From NCBI RefSeq assembly GCF_009711085.1, contig NZ_WMKA01000031.1, forward strand, positions 2,655-45,591: DNA of 42,937 nucleotides. Reading direction: 5' to 3'. The stretch is from Cellulosimicrobium composti. GTDB taxonomy: Bacteria > Actinomycetota > Actinomycetes > Actinomycetales > Cellulomonadaceae. Under the pieces are notes generated by a model. That model was not told the DNA's origin. It saw nothing but the letters and a program-made list of their open reading frames with translations, and made no database searches. Numbering within the stretch: the stretch's first letter is position 1; each line of letters starts with the position of its first letter. A program made the position numbers and the translations under genes. This document shows positions 37,887 through 42,937 of the stretch, piece by piece.

Positions 37887-38555
37887 GTGACTGCTCTCAC
37901 CCACGACCTCGACCGCACCGACGAGACCGTGCCGCTGTCCCAGCGCCTGCGCGAGGGCACGCGCCCGGAGCACGAGCAGGCCGAGGCCTCGGGGTTCGTC
38001 GAGCGGCTGATGTCGGGACGGCTCGACGTCGCGGCGTACGCCGACCTCGCGGCGCAGCAGTGGGCGATCTACGGCGCGCTCGAGGACGCGAGCGCCGCGA
38101 TGCGCGAGGACGCCCAGGGCGCCACGCTCGTGTTCGACGAGCTCACGCGCACGCCCGAGATCGAGAAGGACCTGACGTTCCTCGTCGGCCCGGACTGGGC
38201 CGAGCGCATCACGATCCACCCCGCGACCGAGCGCTACGTGGCCCGGCTGCGCGCCGTCGGCGCGTCCCTGCCCGCGTACGCGGCGCACGCGTACACGCGC
38301 TACCTCGGCGACCTCTCGGGCGGGCAGATCATCAAGCGCATGCTCGAGCGGCACTACGGCCTCTCCGGCGACGGCCTCGCGTTCTACACGTTCGTCGAGA
38401 TCCCCAAGTCGAAGCCGTTCAAGGACGTGTACCGAGAGCGCCTCGACGCGCTCGTCCTGTCGCCGGAGCAGCTCGACGAGACCGTGGCCGAGGCCAAGCA
38501 CGCGTTCCGCCTCAACAGCGACCTGTTCGCCGACCTCGGCGCCGCCCACCCCTGA
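37887..38555 (+). CDS. hmuO: Biliverdin-producing heme oxygenase
   Basis: This 222-residue enzyme opens heme to biliverdin, CO and Fe2+, using O2 and electrons. GTG 37887 follows a GCAGGAG ribosome site. The proximal heme ligand is His29 in TRPEHEQAEASGF, and the distal helix glycines are in RYLGDLSGGQIIKR, both diagnostic. VPLSQRLREGT and EAKHAFRLNSDLFADL complete the family pattern. It precedes hmuTUV on the same strand, so heme is imported and degraded by one locus. An iron box upstream implies DtxR/IdeR control. Confidence 0.96.
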   Translation: MTALTHDLDRTDETVPLSQRLREGTRPEHEQAEASGFVERLMSGRLDVAAYADLAAQQWAIYGALEDASAAMREDAQGATLVFDELTRTPEIEKDLTFLVGPDWAERITIHPATERYVARLRAVGASLPAYAAHAYTRYLGDLSGGQIIKRMLERHYGLSGDGLAFYTFVEIPKSKPFKDVYRERLDALVLSPEQLDETVAEAKHAFRLNSDLFADLGAAHP

Positions 38556-38562
38556 CCCCCAG

Positions 38563-38624
38563 CGCCGAGCATGCGGTTGTGGCTCGTCGGAGGCGGCTGA
38601 CGAGCGAGAACCGCATGCTCGGCG
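38563..38624. terminator. Long two-part hairpin after heme oxygenase
   Basis: CGCCGAGCATGCGGTT (38563-38578) is exactly complementary to AACCGCATGCTCGGCG (38609-38624), and inside them GCTCGTC (38582-38588) pairs with GACGAGC (38599-38605). It begins 8 nt after the hmuO stop. It probably terminates or stabilises the hmuO transcript. Confidence 0.75.
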
Positions 38625-38687
38625 GGGGCCGGGTCCGCGTGTGCGTGAGGCGCGTTACTCCCGCGAGGGTCGAGACGCCACGCGCGG

Positions 38688-38706
38688 TCAGGTTAGGCTT
38701 CGCTTA
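38688..38706. promoter_or_regulatory. DtxR/IdeR-like iron box before hmuT
   Basis: TCAGGTTAGGCTTCGCTTA matches about 14 of 19 consensus positions, with one perfect half (AGGTTAGGCT) and one degenerate half. It lies about 60 bp before the hmuT start. Confidence 0.65.
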
Positions 38707-38765
38707 TCTGGGCGGCGACGACCCGTCGGGTCCGCCCGCCCCGCACCGCTCCCTGGAGACCGTCC

Positions 38766-40031
38766 ATGCCTCACGCTGCCCGCACCACGCCGCCTCCCGG
38801 CCCGTCGACGCACCCGGCGCCGCCGCCGGCGACGACGTTCGGCCCGGCCGCGCGCGGCCCGCGGAGGGTCGTGACCGCGCTCGCGGGGGCGGGCGCCGTC
38901 GTGCTGCTGGGCCTGGTCGCCGCGTGCGCGCCGCTCCCCTACGAGCCGCCCGCGGAGCCGGCCCCCGACGCGACGCCCGCCGCCGCGCCCGCCGAGGCGA
39001 CGCCCGCCGAGGCGCCGACGGGCGCCCCCGCGTGCACGACGCTCGACGAGTCGCGCGCCGCAGGAGGCGGGACGGACGTCGACCCCGCGACGTTCCCCAC
39101 CGGCCCGACGTCCGCGACGTTCGCCGACGACGCGATCCACCCCGTCGCCGACGCCCCGACCCCGCAGCTCCCCGTCACGGTCGAGTCCGCCGACGGTCGG
39201 CAGGTCGAGGTCACGGACGCGAGCCGCATCATCCCGGTCGACCTCTACGGCACGCTCGGCGAGATCGTCTACAGCCTCGGGCTGGGCGACAACGTCGTGG
39301 GTCGCGACCTGCCGACCGGCTTCCCCGAGGCCGCGGACGTCCCCGTCGTCACCGGCGCCGGGCACGCGCTCGACGTCGAGGCGATACTCGGCCTGAACCC
39401 CTCGGTGATCCTCACCGACGCGACGATCCTCACGGACGACGCGCGCGCCCAGCTCGAGAGCTCGGGCATCGCCGTCGTCTACTTCGACGACGCGCGCACG
39501 CTCGACGGCGTCGACGACCGGATCCGGGCCGTGGCGACCGCCCTCGGCGTGCCCGAGCAGGGCGAGGCGCTGGTCGAGCGCACCGACCGGCAGATCTGCG
39601 CCGCGCTCTCGGCCGTCCCGCGCGACACCGGCGACCCGCTCGTCGCGTTCCTCTACCTGCGCGGCTCGAACATCAAGATGCTGTTCGGGCCCGGCTCGGG
39701 CGCCGACGACCTGATCCGCGAGATCGGCGGCGAGGACGCGGGCACCGCGATCGGCCTCACGCAGCAGTACGCGCCCGTGACGAGCGAGGCGCTCATCACC
39801 GCCGCGCCCGACGTGTACCTCGTCATGACGGACGGCCTGGAGTCCATGGGCGGGCTCGACGCCATGCTCGCGGTCCCCGGCCTCGCGCAGACGCCCGCGG
39901 GCGAGTCGCGCCGCGTGGTCGACATGGACGGCGCGCGCCTCCTCACGTTCGGCCCCCGCACAGGGCACACGATCGCGTCGCTCGTCGAGGCGTTCTACGG
40001 GGTGCCCGCGCCGGAGCTCCCGGCGTCGTGA
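38766..40031 (+). CDS. hmuT: Heme ABC transporter substrate-binding lipoprotein
   Basis: This 421-residue lipoprotein captures heme outside the membrane. The N-terminus is unusually long and Pro-rich before a basic GPRR and hydrophobic stretch ending in lipobox VAAC (Cys54). An in-frame GTG at 38871 would give a shorter, more normal signal peptide, but ATG 38766 has the better-spaced TGGAG site. A Pro/Ala-rich linker follows. The class III binding fold shows RIIPVDLYGTLGEIVYSLGL, LPTGFPEAADVPVVTGAGH and FGPGSGADDLIREIGG, typical of HmuT/ChuT. Its stop overlaps hmuU. Confidence 0.92.
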   Translation: MPHAARTTPPPGPSTHPAPPPATTFGPAARGPRRVVTALAGAGAVVLLGLVAACAPLPYEPPAEPAPDATPAAAPAEATPAEAPTGAPACTTLDESRAAGGGTDVDPATFPTGPTSATFADDAIHPVADAPTPQLPVTVESADGRQVEVTDASRIIPVDLYGTLGEIVYSLGLGDNVVGRDLPTGFPEAADVPVVTGAGHALDVEAILGLNPSVILTDATILTDDARAQLESSGIAVVYFDDARTLDGVDDRIRAVATALGVPEQGEALVERTDRQICAALSAVPRDTGDPLVAFLYLRGSNIKMLFGPGSGADDLIREIGGEDAGTAIGLTQQYAPVTSEALITAAPDVYLVMTDGLESMGGLDAMLAVPGLAQTPAGESRRVVDMDGARLLTFGPRTGHTIASLVEAFYGVPAPELPAS

Positions 40032-41194
40032 GCGCGCCCACCACCCGCCCCCTCGGCACGCCCGAGGACGCGCCCGTCCCCGAGGACGTGCGCGTGCCCG
40101 ACGACGCCCCGCGCCCGGGCGGCCGGCCCACCCGGGCGGTCCCCGCAGTCGCGCAGCAACGGCGACGCGCCGCGCGCTGGCTCATGGTCGGCCTGGGCGT
40201 CGCCCTCGCGGTCCTCACCGTGCTCTCGGGCATGACCGGCCAGGTGCCCGTCTCGCCCGCGGAGGTCCTCGGGTCGCTCGCGCACCACCTCGGGCTCGAC
40301 TGGGGCCCGATGCCGTCGCACCCGCAGGGCGAGAACGCGCTGTGGGTCGTGCGGTTCCCGCGCGTCGTCATGGCGATCGTCGTGGGCGGCGCGCTCGCGT
40401 GCTCGGGCGCGCTCATGCAGGGCGTGTTCGGCAACCCGCTCGCCGAACCGGGTGTCATCGGGGTCTCGTCGGGCGCGGCCGTGGGGGCGTGCGCGGTCAT
40501 CGTCACCGCGGGCGCGCTCGTGCCGGGCACGTGGGTCGCCGCGGCGGCGTTCCTCGGCGGGCTCGTCACGACGTTCGTCGTCTACGCGCTCGCGCGCGCC
40601 GGCGGCCGCACCGAGGTCGTGACGCTCGTGCTCACCGGCATCGCGGTCAACGCGTTCGCGGGCGGGCTGCTCGCGTTCTTCACGTTCGTCGCCGACCCGG
40701 CCGCGCGCGAGCAGGTCGTCTTCTGGCAGCTCGGGTCGCTCGGCGGCGCCACGTGGCAGTCGGTGTCGATCGTGCTGCCGATCGCCGTCGTCGGCGTCAC
40801 GGGCGCGATGCTCGTGCGCCGCAGGATGGACCTGCTCTCCCTCGGCGAGCGCGCCGCGCAGCACCTCGGGGTGGACGTCGAGCGGCTGCGTCAGGTCGTC
40901 ATCGTGCTCGTCGCGCTGCTCGTCTCCGCGGGCGTCGCGTTCACCGGGATCATCGCGTTCGTCGGGCTCGTCGTGCCGCACCTCGTGCGCATGGTCTGCG
41001 GGCCGAGCCACAGGACGCTCGTGCCCGCCTCGGTGCTGGGCGGCGCCGTCGTGCTGCTCGCCGCCGACCTCGTCGCACGCAGCGCCGTCGCGAACGTCGA
41101 GCTGCCGCTCGGCATGATCACGTCGCTCGTCGGCGGGCCGTTCTTCTTCTACCTGCTGCGCCGCACGCGCTCGCGCCAGGGAGGCTGGGCATGA
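40028..41194 (+). CDS. hmuU: Heme ABC transporter permease, FecCD family
   Basis: This 388-residue permease has a ~50-residue Pro-rich cytoplasmic N-terminus and about ten helices. FecCD-family blocks are FPRVVMAIVVGGALACSGAL, QGVFGNPLAEPGVIGVSSGA, GIAVNAFAGGLLAFFTFVAD and FTGIIAFVGLVVPHLVRMVC, the last being the segment that contacts the ATPase. GTG 40028 overlaps the hmuT stop (GTGA). It forms the homodimeric channel for heme. Confidence 0.94.
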   Translation: MSAPTTRPLGTPEDAPVPEDVRVPDDAPRPGGRPTRAVPAVAQQRRRAARWLMVGLGVALAVLTVLSGMTGQVPVSPAEVLGSLAHHLGLDWGPMPSHPQGENALWVVRFPRVVMAIVVGGALACSGALMQGVFGNPLAEPGVIGVSSGAAVGACAVIVTAGALVPGTWVAAAAFLGGLVTTFVVYALARAGGRTEVVTLVLTGIAVNAFAGGLLAFFTFVADPAAREQVVFWQLGSLGGATWQSVSIVLPIAVVGVTGAMLVRRRMDLLSLGERAAQHLGVDVERLRQVVIVLVALLVSAGVAFTGIIAFVGLVVPHLVRMVCGPSHRTLVPASVLGGAVVLLAADLVARSAVANVELPLGMITSLVGGPFFFYLLRRTRSRQGGWA

Positions 41195-42063
41195 GCGACC
41201 TGCGCCAGGAGGGGACGTCGTTCCTCGGCGCGCTGCGCACCGCCGTCACCGGTGCCCGACGCCGGTCCCGCCTCCCCGGGCCGACCTCGCCCGGCGACGT
41301 GGTCACCGCGGCGCACGACGTGTCCCTCACGCTCGGCGACGCCCCGATCCTGCGCGACGTGTCCGTCGACGTGCGCGCGGGCGAGGTGCGCGCGCTGCTC
41401 GGCCCCAACGGCGCGGGCAAGTCCACGCTGCTCGCCGTGCTCACCGGCGACCTGCGCCCCGACGCGGGCACGGTCACGGTCGACGGGCGGCCCCTCGGGT
41501 CGTGGTCCCCGACCGAGCTCGCGCTGCGCCGGTCCGTCATGCTCCAGCAGGTCTCGCTCAGCTTCCCGTTCACGGCCGCCGACGTCGTCCGCATGGGCCG
41601 CACCCCCTGGCGCGGCACCCCCTCCGAGGACGAGGACGACGCCGCGGTCGCCGAGGCGATGGCCGCGACCGACGTCGAGCACCTCGCGGAGCGGCACTTC
41701 ACGTCGCTGTCGGGCGGGGAGAAGGCGCGCGTCGCGCTCGCGCGCGTGCTCGCCCAGCGCACCGCCCTGCTCATGCTCGACGAGCCGACCGCCGCGCTCG
41801 ACCTCAAGCACCAGGAGCTCGTGCTCCAGCTCGCGCAGGCGCACGCCGCCGTCGGGGGTGCCGTGGTCGTCGTCGTGCACGACCTCTCGCTCGCCGCCGC
41901 CTACGCCGACCAGGTGACCCTGCTCGCGCACGGGCGCGTCGTCGCCGACGGCCACCCGCGCGACGTCCTCACCGCCGACCTGCTGAGCGGCGTCTACGAC
42001 TACCCCGTCGAGATCGTCGACCACCCCGGCGGCGGCGCGCCGATCGTCCTGCCGCGCCGGTGA
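41191..42063 (+). CDS. hmuV: Heme ABC transporter ATP-binding protein
   Basis: This 290-residue ATPase powers heme import. It has an N-terminal extension of ~35 residues before the ABC core. Walker A is GPNGAGKST, the Q-loop lies in MLQQVSLSFPFTAADVVRMG, the signature is LSGGEKAR, Walker B is LLMLDEPT, the D-loop is ALDLKH and the switch His is in VVVVHDLS. MGRTPW is typical of HmuV/FhuC proteins. ATG 41191 overlaps the hmuU stop (ATGA). It is the last gene of the heme operon and the last with the normal base composition. Confidence 0.96.
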   Translation: MSDLRQEGTSFLGALRTAVTGARRRSRLPGPTSPGDVVTAAHDVSLTLGDAPILRDVSVDVRAGEVRALLGPNGAGKSTLLAVLTGDLRPDAGTVTVDGRPLGSWSPTELALRRSVMLQQVSLSFPFTAADVVRMGRTPWRGTPSEDEDDAAVAEAMAATDVEHLAERHFTSLSGGEKARVALARVLAQRTALLMLDEPTAALDLKHQELVLQLAQAHAAVGGAVVVVVHDLSLAAAYADQVTLLAHGRVVADGHPRDVLTADLLSGVYDYPVEIVDHPGGGAPIVLPRR

Positions 42064-42422
42064 CCGCGGTCGGGCACCGTCGACCGCTCAGTGAGGACGT
42101 ACGCGCGTGCCTCGTCGTGCTCGACGCCCGCATCGGCGCATGGCTCCTCGCCGTCGTCCGCCAACGAGGGCGACTTCTTGTGCACGATGCCGGCACGGTG
42201 CGGCCAGCCGACGGCCTGTTGCCTCTGCTACACGCTCAAGAGACCGAGCGCTCGCTTCGAGGACGTCTCGGTTCGACGTGAGAATCCCCGGATGGTCAAA
42301 GGCGCTCGACGGAACGCGACGCATGATCGCCTGTCGTAGAAACGACGGCGGTCTCAACCCACCAACGCACCGCTGCGGGACGATGCTAGGAGACGTGGCC
42401 GCCGGTCGGTAGCGTCCTGCTC
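42064..42422. other. 359-bp gap, lower GC than the rest of the window
   Basis: I see no convincing gene. Short frames exist on both strands but lack ribosome sites and recognisable motifs. Composition changes here, with runs such as AACGAGGGCGACTTCTTGTG and GGTCAAAGG that are rare to the left. It probably marks the start of foreign or remnant DNA, consistent with the recombinase end further right. Confidence 0.45.
42410..42415 (+). promoter_or_regulatory. -10 hexamer TAGCGT before the orphan lipoprotein
   Basis: TAGCGT lies 7 nt before GTG 42423, the same leaderless layout as native genes. Confidence 0.45.
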
Positions 42423-42845
42423 GTGAGAGTCGCGCGCATTCTGTTCGTCGGAGTGGTTCTGAGCGTTGGAACACTGCACTTGAGCGCCTGCGGCTCTGAG
42501 GGGGTCACGGTGCCGCCGGGCTCAGATGCGTTGAGCGACTGCGAGGTCCAGCAGCTCAACGTCGTTGAGCTTGAGTCAGTCGGCGAGCCAGGCTGTGACC
42601 TCGAAGGATCGTCGTTGCTCTTCCCGGACGGCACGACGTTGGAGATCGCTCCTGTCGGGAACGCAACCAGCTACCAGGACAGCAGGTCGGAGGGAGTGGA
42701 GTTCTCAATCGTGAATTGGGGCGTCCCTGGTGTGGGCGCCTCGGTCATTGAGGACGGAGAACTCATCGACGTGTGGGCGAGTACTCCGGAAGCGCTGGAC
42801 CTGCAGCGAGAGCAGATGCGCATCGAAGGCGTAGACACGGCGTAA
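42423..42845 (+). CDS. Small orphan lipoprotein
   Basis: This 140-residue protein begins VRVARILFVGVVLSVGTLHL and has the lipobox LSAC at Cys23, so it is probably exported and lipid-anchored. The mature part is acidic, with DCEVQQLNVVELESVGEPGC giving two further Cys that may form a disulfide. No family is recognised. Codon use is clearly different from genes to the left: TTG, GTT, CCT, TCA and AAT are frequent, so GC at third positions is lower. With the recombinase fragment next to it, horizontal acquisition is likely. GTG 42423 is the start that yields the signal peptide. Confidence 0.7.
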   Translation: MRVARILFVGVVLSVGTLHLSACGSEGVTVPPGSDALSDCEVQQLNVVELESVGEPGCDLEGSSLLFPDGTTLEIAPVGNATSYQDSRSEGVEFSIVNWGVPGVGASVIEDGELIDVWASTPEALDLQREQMRIEGVDTA

Positions 42846-42852
42846 TCCCGTC

Positions 42853-42937
42853 TTACGTACTGGCCGGCCGCGAGGAACGCCCCACCGCGCGGTAGACGGA
42901 GGCGCGAGAGACGCCGAAGAGTTCGGCAATCTCGGCG
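42853..42937 (-). CDS. C-terminal end of a probable serine recombinase/resolvase, partial
   Basis: The minus strand reads in from the right edge as AEIAELFGVSRASVYRAVGR, then about seven residues and TAA (stop 42853-42855). This is the helix-turn-helix that ends Tn3-type resolvases and invertases, where VSRxTVYR is the recognition helix. Only 28 codons are inside the window, so the catalytic domain is not seen. A small HTH protein or transposase regulator could have a similar end. It suggests a mobile element begins here. Confidence 0.65.
   Translation of the reverse strand, partial: AEIAELFGVSRASVYRAVGRSSRPAST

Noticed and set aside
42088-42474. Minus-strand 128-codon frame next to the orphan lipoprotein
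   Set aside because: It overlaps the signal-peptide region of the lipoprotein and has no recognisable domain; at most a degraded remnant.

Overview
This 42.9 kb window is very GC-rich, with G or C at nearly every third codon position, frequent GTG starts, and many 1-4 bp stop/start overlaps. Gene content (conservon-type sensor kinase, Bpa proteasome activator with a C-terminal GQYL, DUF5926, FCD-GntR, DtxR/IdeR-like iron boxes) points to an actinomycete. My inference is a Micrococcales member near Cellulosimicrobium/Cellulomonas. About 40 genes are supported. Only the extreme right end (from about 42.06 kb) looks compositionally foreign.

Layout. 1-2589: a nitrate/nitrite-sensing-type histidine kinase running off the left edge. 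2.8-5.5 kb: quinone oxidoreductase, Bpa, and an EamA exporter. 5.6-10.3 kb: a sugar ABC importer (binding protein, two permeases, no ATPase) with a LacI regulator and two matching TGCAA-N4-TTGCM operators. 10.5-15.3 kb: methionine aminopeptidase, a GNAT acetyltransferase bracketed by unusual 21-bp-period repeats, a Cof-type HAD phosphatase, serS and a diacylglycerol-kinase-like enzyme. 15.3-22 kb: a TetR/FBP-zinc-finger operon with 17-bp direct repeats upstream, then a 1547-residue membrane protein that is an internal tandem duplication, then a methyltransferase. 22-27.7 kb: a bile-salt-hydrolase-family enzyme, then a GntR-controlled sugar-acid operon (enolase-superfamily dehydratase, SDR, sensory-rhodopsin-transducer homologue, sugar porter). 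27.7-29.1 kb: a small autoregulated operon (membrane protein, winged-helix regulator, GNAT). 29.1-36.4 kb: GT2, DUF5926, pirin, DHFR-like reductase, two TetR regulators, a DinB protein and one unrecognised protein. 36.5-42.1 kb: an MFS exporter, then heme oxygenase and a heme ABC importer (hmuTUV-like), preceded by iron boxes. 42.1-42.9 kb: a lower-GC stretch with an orphan lipoprotein and the C-terminal end of a probable serine recombinase, which looks like the edge of a mobile element.

How the genes work together. The heme block is a coherent iron-from-heme pathway: import by HmuTUV, ring opening by HmuO, with probable DtxR/IdeR repression. The GntR operon is a coherent uptake/dehydration/oxidation module for an unidentified sugar acid. 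The LacI/ABC block imports an oligosaccharide, probably using a shared ATPase encoded elsewhere.

Most notable for novelty: (i) the GNAT gene whose start region and stop codon lie in copies of the same repeat, with 21-bp-period arrays pointing in opposite directions on its two sides; (ii) the duplicated alkaline-phosphatase-like membrane protein; (iii) a roughly 490 bp gap (33540-34029) with a near-consensus minus-strand promoter, DnaA-box-like repeats and pairing ends, which could encode a structured RNA; (iv) the rhodopsin-transducer homologue in a sugar-acid operon; (v) about seventeen genes with a TANNNT-like hexamer 6-7 nt before the start codon, implying widespread leaderless transcription.
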